This document shows, piece by piece, positions 33,400 to 40,323 of a stretch of DNA of 40,323 nucleotides. Made by a program: the position numbers and the translations under genes. The notes under the pieces were generated by a model that saw nothing but the letters and a program-made list of their open reading frames with translations, did not search any database and had not been told where the DNA came from. The number at the start of each line of letters is the position of its first letter. Within the stretch, counting starts at the first letter, position 1. Source of the DNA: Hyphomicrobiales bacterium (GTDB lineage: Bacteria > Pseudomonadota > Alphaproteobacteria > Rhizobiales > Rhizobiaceae); assembly GCA_900470965.1 (NCBI GenBank), contig UCCS01000171.1, forward strand, positions 1 through 40,323, written 5' to 3'.

Positions 33400-34599
33400 A
33401 TGCGTGAGGGATTGCATCGGGGTCTGCAAATTTTCGTAACGCTCATCGGCACGGCAGCGCTCACTGCATGCGATGGAAGCAGCAATACCTACGTCCCGCC
33501 TCCGCCGCCAGCCGTTCGCGTCGCCCAGCCGGTCCAAGAGCCAATCACCCTCTATTTCGAGCTGACCGGCAATACCGCACCGCTGAACTCGGTCGATATC
33601 GAAGCACGTGTCCAAGGCTATCTTCAATCGATCGATTATCAGGATGGCACGACGGTGACGAAGGGCACCAAGCTCTTCGGCATCGAGCGCGATACCTATC
33701 AGGCGCAGCTCGACCAGGCAAAGGCATCGCTCGCCTCACAACAGGCGTCCCAGGTCGGCGCCAAGCAGGAATATGACCGTCAGGTCAATCTGATGAAGCA
33801 ACAGGTCACCACGCAGACAGCCGTCGACAGCGCCAAGGCGACGCTCGATGAAGCGAACGCGTCCATCCTCAACGCCCAGGCCAATCTCGAACTCGCGACG
33901 ATCAACCTCGGCTATACCGAAGTGCTTGCCCCCTTCGACGGCACGGCGACCAACCACCTCGTCGATATCGGCACGCTGGTCGGCGTGTCAGGCCCGACCA
34001 AACTTGCGAGCATCGTCCAGACGGACCCGATCTATGCCTATTTCAACGTCAGCGAAACCCAGGTGCTGCTGATCAAGGATATGCTGAGAAAGCAGGGACG
34101 CACGTTCAAGCAGACGGACCTGCCGAGCATCCCTGCCGAACTCGGCCTACAATCCGAGGAAGGCTATCCGCACAAGGGACATCTCGACTATGTCTCGCCG
34201 CAACTCGATGCATCGACCGGCACGCTTCAGGTCCGGGCTCTGTTCGATAACAAGGACAAGGCCATGCTGCCCGGCCTCTTCGTGCGCGTTCGCGTACCGA
34301 TCGGCCAGAATGAGAAGGCGCTGCTCGTGCGCGACGATGCGATCGCCACCAACCAGCTCGGCAGCTACCTGCTCGTTCTCGGCAAGGATGACGCTGTCGA
34401 GCAGAAACAGGTCAAAACGGGCCAACGCGAAGGCGCTCTGCGCGTCATCGAATCCGGCCTCGATCCGGCTGACTGGGTTGTCATCCAAGGCATCCAACAG
34501 GCGATACCCGGCGGCAAGGTCGCACCGGAGAAAATCGATATGAAAACGCAGCCGGCAGAAGCCGGCGCCGATGCAAAGGCCACAACGACGACGCAGTAA
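33400..34599 (+). CDS. RND efflux periplasmic adaptor (membrane fusion protein)
   Basis: A 399-residue lipoprotein adaptor. The signal peptide ends in the lipobox LTAC (about 21-24), then a proline-rich PPPPPAV linker. The lipoyl half-motifs flank an alpha-helical hairpin rich in Gln/Ala (about 105-160); the beta-barrel and membrane-proximal domains follow. It bridges the inner-membrane pump encoded 41 nt downstream and an outer-membrane channel not encoded here. The ATG at 33400 has only a weak ribosome binding site. It groups by eye with the MexE/AcrA type. No regulator gene is adjacent. Confidence 0.92.
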   Translation: MREGLHRGLQIFVTLIGTAALTACDGSSNTYVPPPPPAVRVAQPVQEPITLYFELTGNTAPLNSVDIEARVQGYLQSIDYQDGTTVTKGTKLFGIERDTYQAQLDQAKASLASQQASQVGAKQEYDRQVNLMKQQVTTQTAVDSAKATLDEANASILNAQANLELATINLGYTEVLAPFDGTATNHLVDIGTLVGVSGPTKLASIVQTDPIYAYFNVSETQVLLIKDMLRKQGRTFKQTDLPSIPAELGLQSEEGYPHKGHLDYVSPQLDASTGTLQVRALFDNKDKAMLPGLFVRVRVPIGQNEKALLVRDDAIATNQLGSYLLVLGKDDAVEQKQVKTGQREGALRVIESGLDPADWVVIQGIQQAIPGGKVAPEKIDMKTQPAEAGADAKATTTTQ

Positions 34600-34640
34600 A
34601 ATCCGCCACCCGCTTCATCTGAAAGTCCAAGGACAACAGC

Positions 34641-37600
34641 ATGATCTCGCGCTTCTTCATCGAACGGCCGGTGCTCGCCAATGTTCTGGCATTGGTCTTT
34701 GTTCTCATCGGCGCGGTGGCTCTCTTCCAACTCCCGGTCGCGCAATATCCGAATGTCGTTCCGCCGACAGTGCAGGTGACGACGCGCTTTCCGGGCGCCA
34801 GCGCCAAGACGCTCGTCGATACGGTCGCCCTGCCGATCGAGCAGCAGGTCAACGGCGTGCAGGACATGCTCTACATGCAGTCCACAAGCGCCAGCGACGG
34901 CACCTATTCGCTGACCGTAACCTTCGCGATCGGCACCGATCCTGACCAGGCGCAGGTGCTTGTGCAGAACCGCGTTGCGATCGCCATGTCGTCGCTTCCG
35001 CAGTCGGTTCAGGTTCAGGGCGTCAGCACCCAGAAGAAATCGACAGCGATCCTCGGCTTCGTCAGCCTGACTTCACCGGACAGCCGCTATGACAGCCTGT
35101 TCCTCTCCAATTATGCGGTCATCAACCTCCAGAACGAACTTGCCCGCCTGCCCGGCGTCGGCAACGTCACGGTCTTCGGCGCCGGCCAATATGCCATGCG
35201 CATCTGGATGGATCCGAACCTTCTGCAGGCCCGCGGGCTCACGCCGCAGGATATCGTCAATGTCGTGCAGCAGCAGAGCCAGGAGGTCACCGCCGGCCAG
35301 ATCGGCATTCCGCCGGTTCCCGAAGGACAGACATTCCAATACACGCTGAACATCAATGGCCGGCTGAACGATGCCGTCGACTACGAAAACATCATCGTCA
35401 AGGTCGATGGCTCGGACGGCGGACGGGTAACGCGCATCCGCGATATCGGCCGGGTAGAATTGGGTGCGCAGACCTATAGCCAGACCTTCATGCAGAATGG
35501 CCGACCGGCTGCGGGCATCGGTATCTCCCAATTGCCGGAAGCAAACGCCATTGCTGTGGCCCAGGCAGTCGATGTGAAGATGGCGGAACTGGCGAAGGCC
35601 TTCCCCCCGGGCCTCGAATATCATCTCCCCTTCGACACGACGAAATTCGTCAAAGCGTCGATCAACGAAGTCTATGTCACGCTGATCGAGGCAGGCGTTC
35701 TCGTTCTCATCGTCATTCTGCTGTTTCTGCAGGACTGGCGAGCCATGCTCGTGCCGGCGACGACTGTTCCCGTCACCATCATCGGCGCCTTTGCCGCGAT
35801 GGCGGCCATGGGCTTTACCGTCAACCTCTCCACTCTGTTCGCAATCGTCCTCGCCATCGGCATCGTCGTCGATGACGCCATCGTCATTGTCGAAGGTGTC
35901 GCGAGACATATCGAGGCGGGCATGTCCGGCAGGCAGGCAGCCGAAAAGGCGATGGAAGAACTGCTCGGCCCCGTCATCGGTATCACTCTGGTGCTGATGG
36001 CCGTCTTCATTCCAGCCGCCTTCCTGCCGGGGCTGACGGGCCAGCTTTATCGCCAGTTTGCTCTCGTGATCGCCGCCACGGCGCTGATCAGCGCCATCAA
36101 CGCCGTGACGCTGAAACCGACGCAATGCGCCCTCTGGCTGCGCACACCGGTGCCTCCCGAGAAGCGGAACTTCGTCTATCGCGGCTTCAACCGGATCTAC
36201 GGCTGGGGCGAACACGGATACGTCCGGCTGATCGGCTCGATGACGCGCCACGCCGCCGCGATGGTCATCCTTGCGCTGGCGCTGATGGGCGTTGCCGTCT
36301 GGGGGCTGACACGCGTGCCGACTGCATTCCTGCCGATTGAGGACCAGGGCTACGTGCTGATCGGCGCGCAGCTGCCGGATGGCGCCTCCAAGGAGCGCAC
36401 CGACGCTGTCATGGTGGAGGTCGGCAAGATCGCCCAGGCGACACCGGGCGTCGATCAGGTCCTGACGATCAGCGGCATATCCGTTCTCGACAACAATGCC
36501 AGCCTGCAGAATGCCGGCGTTGCTTATGTCGTACTGAAGGACTGGGACGAAAGGCTAAAGGAAAAGGGTCAGGATCTCCTGTCCATCTACCAGCATCTGA
36601 ACGGCGCGCTGCAAAACGTACTGGCCGCGAAAACCCTGGTCATCGTGCCGCCCCCAATCCAGGGCGTCGGCAATGCCAGCGGCTTCACGATGCAAGTAGA
36701 GCTCAAGAATGGTGTTTCCGACTATACACTGCTGCAGTCCCTTACCGATACGATTGTGAAAAATGGCGAAGCCCAGTCATCGCTGCAAAGGCTGAGCACG
36801 TCGTTCCGCTCGAACGTGCCGCAACTGGAGGTCGTGGTCGACCGTATCAAGGCCGAGACGTTGGGCGTCACTGTCGGACAGGTTTTCTCCGCGCTGTCGG
36901 GCTACGTCGGATCGAGCTACGTGACACAGTTCAACAAGTTTGGCCGCACGTTCCAGGTCTATGCCCAGGCATCTCCGGAATTCCGCGTCAGTCCTGACGA
37001 TATCCGCAATCTGGAGGTCAAGGCCGGCGATGGCACGATGGTGCCGCTCGGAACCGTTGTCGATATCAAGCCGATGCAAGGCCCCTCACTGATCAGCCTC
37101 TACAACCTCTACCCGTCAGCAACCATCGTTGGCGGACCTGCCGCCGGCTTCAGCTCCGGCCAGGCACTCGACGTCATGGAGCAGATCGCCGACCAGACCT
37201 TGCCGACAGGAACCGGCTACGAGTGGACGGCGCTCTCCTATCAGGAAAAGGCGGTCGGCGGACAGATCTACTATATCTTCGCGCTCGGCATGCTGCTCGT
37301 CTACTTCGTGCTTGCGGGCCAATATGAAAGCTGGATCCTGCCGCTTGCCGTGCTGCTGGCCGTCCCGCTTGCCCTGCTCGGCACCGTCGGCGCGCTGATG
37401 GCGGCGGGTGTCGCCAACAACCTCTACACCCAGATCGGCTTGATCCTTTTGATCGCGCTGGCATCGAAGAACGCCATCCTGATCGTCGAATATGCGCGTG
37501 AAAAGCGTGAGGAAGGCATGGAGATACTGGATGCCGCGGTCGAGGCGGCCCGCCTACGCTTCCGCCCGATCCTCATGACATCCTTCGCCTTCATTCTCGG

Positions 37601-37808
37601 CGTGCTGCCGCTCGTCCTGGCAACGGGGGCCGGCGCATCCGCCCGCAAGTCGATCGGCATATCGGTCTTCAGCGGCATGATCGCATCGACCTGCCTTGCC
37701 GTGCTGTTCGTTCCGTCCTTTTATGTCGTGCTGCAGCGCCTCGAAGAATTCAGAAGGCGCCGCAGCAAAGCTCCGGCAGTCGCAGATGCGGAAATGAAGG
37801 TGCAATAG
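34641..37808 (+). CDS. RND multidrug efflux permease (HAE-1, MexF/AcrB-like)
   Basis: A 1055-residue inner-membrane proton-driven pump. It begins MISRFFIERPVLANVLAL, standard for the HAE-1 family. Proton-relay aspartates are the pair in GIVVDDAIVIVEG (membrane helix 4), and the partner lysine is in ALASKNAILIVEYA (helix 10). Two large periplasmic loops form the drug-binding pocket. The sequence is complete, with 12 expected membrane helices. The ATG follows AAGGA. Cotranscribed with the adaptor gene; an outer-membrane factor must be borrowed. Substrates (antibiotics, plant phenolics or flavonoids in rhizobia) are not deducible. Confidence 0.96.
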   Translation: MISRFFIERPVLANVLALVFVLIGAVALFQLPVAQYPNVVPPTVQVTTRFPGASAKTLVDTVALPIEQQVNGVQDMLYMQSTSASDGTYSLTVTFAIGTDPDQAQVLVQNRVAIAMSSLPQSVQVQGVSTQKKSTAILGFVSLTSPDSRYDSLFLSNYAVINLQNELARLPGVGNVTVFGAGQYAMRIWMDPNLLQARGLTPQDIVNVVQQQSQEVTAGQIGIPPVPEGQTFQYTLNINGRLNDAVDYENIIVKVDGSDGGRVTRIRDIGRVELGAQTYSQTFMQNGRPAAGIGISQLPEANAIAVAQAVDVKMAELAKAFPPGLEYHLPFDTTKFVKASINEVYVTLIEAGVLVLIVILLFLQDWRAMLVPATTVPVTIIGAFAAMAAMGFTVNLSTLFAIVLAIGIVVDDAIVIVEGVARHIEAGMSGRQAAEKAMEELLGPVIGITLVLMAVFIPAAFLPGLTGQLYRQFALVIAATALISAINAVTLKPTQCALWLRTPVPPEKRNFVYRGFNRIYGWGEHGYVRLIGSMTRHAAAMVILALALMGVAVWGLTRVPTAFLPIEDQGYVLIGAQLPDGASKERTDAVMVEVGKIAQATPGVDQVLTISGISVLDNNASLQNAGVAYVVLKDWDERLKEKGQDLLSIYQHLNGALQNVLAAKTLVIVPPPIQGVGNASGFTMQVELKNGVSDYTLLQSLTDTIVKNGEAQSSLQRLSTSFRSNVPQLEVVVDRIKAETLGVTVGQVFSALSGYVGSSYVTQFNKFGRTFQVYAQASPEFRVSPDDIRNLEVKAGDGTMVPLGTVVDIKPMQGPSLISLYNLYPSATIVGGPAAGFSSGQALDVMEQIADQTLPTGTGYEWTALSYQEKAVGGQIYYIFALGMLLVYFVLAGQYESWILPLAVLLAVPLALLGTVGALMAAGVANNLYTQIGLILLIALASKNAILIVEYAREKREEGMEILDAAVEAARLRFRPILMTSFAFILGVLPLVLATGAGASARKSIGISVFSGMIASTCLAVLFVPSFYVVLQRLEEFRRRRSKAPAVADAEMKVQ

Positions 37809-37854
37809 AGCAATTCCAGCAATAGTGTGCAGCGGTTTGTGTCCGGAAATGCTC
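37808..37854. repeat. Dispersed Rhizobium-type intergenic repeat
   Basis: Starts GAGCAATTCC and ends GGAAATGCTC with near-complementary ends, with AGTGTGCAGCGG and GTCCGGAA inside. I recall closely similar elements scattered between genes in Rhizobium genomes. It lies directly after the RND stop and can fold as a hairpin. This copy is diverged in the middle. Confidence 0.6.
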
Positions 37855-37871
37855 CAGCCTCGGATGGGAGC

Positions 37872-38201
37872 CTATTGCACGATCACTTGCACGTAAACGC
37901 CACCGCTCTTGGCGTAGTACAAACCGCCGCAGCGGTAATAATAGCCGCCATAATAAGGGCCGTAGAGACAGCCGGGAGGCAGGACGGCAATGGTCGTCGC
38001 CGTTCGCCGGACAACCCGACGCGTCGTCCGGCGGGCAACGCCAGCATAGGAGAGCGGCGTCAGAGGCCGACCGATGACGGCACCCGCCGGTGTGGCAAAG
38101 CCGATCGACACTGGCAGCGGACCTTGCCCCTCTATACGAAAATCCGTGAAAGTCATCACGCCGGCAAGGCAGAAGGCGAAAAAGAGCTTGCTGCGGGTCA
38201 T
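37872..38201 (-). CDS. Small exported Gly/Tyr-rich protein of unknown function
   Basis: A 109-residue protein with an N-terminal hydrophobic segment (LFFAFCLAGVMTF) that looks like a signal peptide. A basic part ARRTTRRVVRRTAT is followed by GCLYGPYYGGYYYRCGGLYY, a Tyr/Gly-rich stretch with two cysteines. It is probably secreted or held in the periplasm. Its ATG overlaps the stop of the DUF2092 gene by four bases (ATGA), so the two are translationally coupled and should work together. Function is unknown; the pair is familiar from rhizobia and bradyrhizobia. Confidence 0.8.
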   Translation of the reverse strand: MTRSKLFFAFCLAGVMTFTDFRIEGQGPLPVSIGFATPAGAVIGRPLTPLSYAGVARRTTRRVVRRTATTIAVLPPGCLYGPYYGGYYYRCGGLYYAKSGGVYVQVIVQ

Positions 38202-38986
38202 TGCATCTCTCCTTTAACGGCAGGCGCGGGAAGCTCATCGATCGATTGGAGTTCGCTCAAATCCACGGTCTTGGCATTGGCCGGGATCTTGATGTTGTAA
38301 GACGTGGCAGCAACGTCCGCTCCGCTTTTGAAGTCGCTGATTTCAAGCGTGTATTGCGGTGCCTGGACGACGTGTTTGCTGGTGATCACATAGCGCCGCG
38401 GTATCGGCTGCGGTCCCGTCTGTATCCAGATCTGCCAGTCGAGTTCCGGCGTACGGAAGGCCAGATATTCGCATTCCACGCCAGCCACGAAAGCGCTGGA
38501 AATGTGCTTCGCCTCGGTCACGTCAGTCATCAGGATATCGTAGACATGCGCCGACAAAAGATCGGCGCCCGGCGCCTCGACGCCAGCATTGGCGAGCCTG
38601 TCGATCAGCTCATCGAGCGAGCCTTTACCGTCGATCTTCGCGTAAGCGTCGAGGTTTTTGCCATGTACGGTCAGCGTTGAACCGTCGAAGCTGACATCGA
38701 TATCGGCAAAGCCGCCAGTTCTCGTAACGCGCAGTTTGTCAGGCCGGGTGATATTGGCCGTACCCGAACTGACGAATTGCAGCTTCTCGAAGTCCGGCGT
38801 CACCGCCTCGAGTGAGGACTGGTAGTTGAAGGATATTGTCTTCTGCGCCACCAGAAAATCGGACATGGCCTTCAGAAGATCTTTTGCATCATCCGCCCAT
38901 GCATGGTTTGGTAGAACGAGGCCGGCGACAACAGCGGAATAGCTCAATATTCGTTTCAATCGCGATAGATGAGAAGTCGATGACAT
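38198..38986 (-). CDS. DUF2092 family periplasmic protein
   Basis: A 262-residue protein with a signal peptide (ILSYSAVVAGLVLPNHAWA, cleaved before DDAKD). The mature part has the DUF2092 layout: ALKAMSDFL-like helix, then beta strands with SSGTANITRPDKLRVTRTGG, and QIWIQTGPQPIPRRYVITSK near 195-215, resembling the LolA/LppX curved sheet fold that holds lipid. Function is not established. It is first of a two-gene unit with the Tyr/Gly-rich protein. Nothing here ties it to a metabolic pathway. Confidence 0.85.
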   Translation of the reverse strand: MSSTSHLSRLKRILSYSAVVAGLVLPNHAWADDAKDLLKAMSDFLVAQKTISFNYQSSLEAVTPDFEKLQFVSSGTANITRPDKLRVTRTGGFADIDVSFDGSTLTVHGKNLDAYAKIDGKGSLDELIDRLANAGVEAPGADLLSAHVYDILMTDVTEAKHISSAFVAGVECEYLAFRTPELDWQIWIQTGPQPIPRRYVITSKHVVQAPQYTLEISDFKSGADVAATSYNIKIPANAKTVDLSELQSIDELPAPAVKGEMQ

Positions 38987-39140
38987 GGCAACTGCCTTTC
39001 ATTTGTGTCGTCATTGAATTCATCGAATGCGGAGATTTCGGATTGTGCTGTGACGATCGCGGAATGGCTGTGCGGAACCATCAGAAGAATGCCTGACGCT
39101 CAGACATTCCCGGCGAAACCGGATACGAATTGGAAGGCCG

Positions 39141-39953
39141 CTACAGCCCCGAGGTCAGCACCCTGTGGCAGGCTGGCGATACGCGCTGCAGATTGTCCCG
39201 CAGGCACGAGATGACCCGCCCGCCACCAATCGGCACCATTCGGCAAAAAGCCCGGAAGTCAGGCCCGCAGGTCTCGCGCACGATCATCATTTCCTCGCGC
39301 GGAGAGAAGACAGGCATGGCAGCTGGCCGGGTGGCCGGCGGCGTGGCAGCTGTCGCAGCACCTGCACCTGCACCGGCTGCGGGCGCGCCTGCTGCACCGA
39401 TGGCCGCAACGGCCTGCTGGCAAGGTGCCGACAGGCCGGCGCTATGCTGCTGCAGGCAGGAGAGGGCCGCAGCACCTCCCGGGGTCACTCCGGAGCATTG
39501 CGCCATGAAATCGGAACGGCAGGCTGACTTGACGGCATCGCGTTGCGCCTCGGTCGGTTGAGCCGCCGTCTGAGCACCGGCCGCCGGTGCCGGTGCCGGC
39601 GTCGCCGCCCCTGTCGTAACAGGCGCCGTTTGAGATGGCTCTGCAGATGTCGATTTCGGCTTGGCGGTAATCGCTGACACCGCCTTGCGGCAGGCGACGG
39701 AAAGCGTGGAATCATGTTGCTGCAGGCAGGTCAACGCCTCGACGCCGCCCGGCTGCACGCCGGAGCATTGTGCGATGAAATCGGAACGGCATGCCGCCCG
39801 AATCTCGTTGCGTTGCTCGTCGGTAGGTGCCTGGGCAACGGCAATACCGGTTAGAAGACCGGCTGCGCAGAAGATGCTTGAGATCGATAGCCCGAACGAG
39901 AACCAACGCCCCCCGCGCCGTATTGCCGATCGAGAAGATGCATACTTTCGCAT
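39141..39953 (-). CDS. Exported protein with three GLG1-type cysteine-rich repeats
   Basis: A 270-residue exported protein. The start at 39953 follows GGGAGGGGAA; the signal peptide spans about 1-41 (AGLLTGIAVA then QAP). Three modules share the pattern C-x7-C-x12-C-x11-C: C55/63/76/88, C145/153/166/178 and C229/237/250/262. Ala/Pro-rich linkers (about 96-133 and 185-213) separate them. The pattern matches the cysteine-rich repeat of eukaryotic Golgi glycoprotein GLG1. Six disulfides are likely in the periplasm. Modules 1 and 2 are also similar as DNA, pointing to recent duplication. Function unknown; no operon partner is evident. Confidence 0.87.
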   Translation of the reverse strand: MRKYASSRSAIRRGGRWFSFGLSISSIFCAAGLLTGIAVAQAPTDEQRNEIRAACRSDFIAQCSGVQPGGVEALTCLQQHDSTLSVACRKAVSAITAKPKSTSAEPSQTAPVTTGAATPAPAPAAGAQTAAQPTEAQRDAVKSACRSDFMAQCSGVTPGGAAALSCLQQHSAGLSAPCQQAVAAIGAAGAPAAGAGAGAATAATPPATRPAAMPVFSPREEMMIVRETCGPDFRAFCRMVPIGGGRVISCLRDNLQRVSPACHRVLTSGL

Positions 39954-40290
39954 TGTTCCCCTCCCTAGAAAGTTCATCGATTTACGGCATGAAAACAAAT
40001 ACTGCGGCTGAACGAGACAGCAGACCTGGAAAGACCAAAAGAAATCCGTGCGCGGAAACTTGAAGCACCACGCAAGATTACTTTAGCACATTCGAATTTT
40101 CGAGAGTAGGCGTGAATATCCGGATAAGGATTAGCCCACTATGTTTACGACGAACCGAAACGTTGACAACGGCGCTGCCGATTTATTCCGCCTAGCTGCG
40201 GTTTTTCCGAGGATCAGATAAATCTTGGCATTGTAGTAGGCTGCGGTGGCTAAAGACGATGGGCGTAGCCGCTTCTCGCGCCAATAAAAA
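39954..40290. other. Gene-poor right-hand region
   Basis: About 340 nt with no convincing protein gene. It includes the upstream region of the cysteine-rich protein gene and, on the plus strand, a TTGACA hexamer near 40163-40168. A 7-bp hairpin GTGGCTA / TAGCCGC (40246-40252, 40266-40272) lies just before the terminator. A small RNA read rightwards is possible but unproven. Confidence 0.4.
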
Positions 40291-40310
40291 AGCCCGCATG
40301 TGTGCGGGCT
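40291..40310. terminator. Intrinsic terminator
   Basis: AGCCCGCA-TGTG-TGCGGGCT is a perfect 8-bp GC-rich stem. On the minus strand it is followed by TTTTTATTGG, a good U-tract, so it probably ends a leftward gene beyond the window. On the plus strand it is followed by TGTGGTTTCGTTT, weaker but possibly functional. Confidence 0.85.
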
Positions 40311-40323
40311 TGTGGTTTCGTTT

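Noticed and set aside
40141..40221. 26-codon ORF at the right edge
   Set aside because: Weak ribosome binding site, no recognisable protein character, and it overlaps the region better explained by promoter or RNA elements.
40230..40290. tRNA gene
   Set aside because: The TAGCC-rich hairpin and a CCA-like end near 40282 recall a tRNA, but there is no T-loop GGTTCGAATCC motif, anticodon arm or full cloverleaf.

Overview
The window is GC-rich (roughly 60%), densely coded and laid out like the chromosome or a chromid of an alphaproteobacterium of the Rhizobiaceae, most likely Rhizobium. Grounds: rhizobial ABC sugar-importer operons, the nrdHIEF + metE pair each behind a cobalamin riboswitch, a Tat-exported MsrB next to a DipZ-type gene, a DUF2092 gene paired with a small exported protein, and one copy of what looks like a dispersed Rhizobium intergenic repeat. 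No rRNA, tRNA, CRISPR array, transposase or phage gene was found. Genus-level assignment is inference.

Region 1 (1-13645) is a carbohydrate block. One ABC importer (ATPase cut by the left edge, two permeases, binding protein) is read leftwards. Divergent from it run a Gfo/Idh/MocA dehydrogenase, a LacI-family regulator and a GH2 beta-galactosidase-like enzyme. A second complete importer (binding protein, two permeases, UgpC/MsmK-type ATPase) is read leftwards from a second, divergent LacI-family gene. LacI-type palindromes lie in both divergent promoter regions, and stem-loops lie between each binding-protein gene and its permeases, as is usual for setting a high binding-protein to permease ratio.

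Region 2 (13642-22115) holds a class III adenylate cyclase, the class Ib ribonucleotide reductase operon nrdHIEF and the B12-independent methionine synthase metE, all leftward. nrdHIEF and metE each have a full cobalamin riboswitch, so two B12-independent enzymes with B12-dependent counterparts would both be shut down when cobalamin is plentiful. The nrd promoter also carries a good NrdR box.

Region 3 (22116-28676) covers metal and redox stress: a Zn/Cd/Pb P1B ATPase with a very His/Asp-rich N-terminus and its divergent MerR-type regulator, an HI0933-type flavoprotein, a CcdA/DipZ gene that has lost its thioredoxin part by an internal deletion, and an exported MsrB. A GAF-Fis regulator without an AAA+ domain follows.

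Region 4 (28846-33197) has an aldehyde dehydrogenase, DUF779 protein, DJ-1/PfpI protein, ribbon-helix-helix protein and a ChaA-type cation/proton antiporter with a structured leader and mini-ORF. Region 5 (33400-40323) has an RND efflux pair, two small exported protein genes, an exported protein with three GLG1-type cysteine-rich repeats, and a terminator at the right edge.
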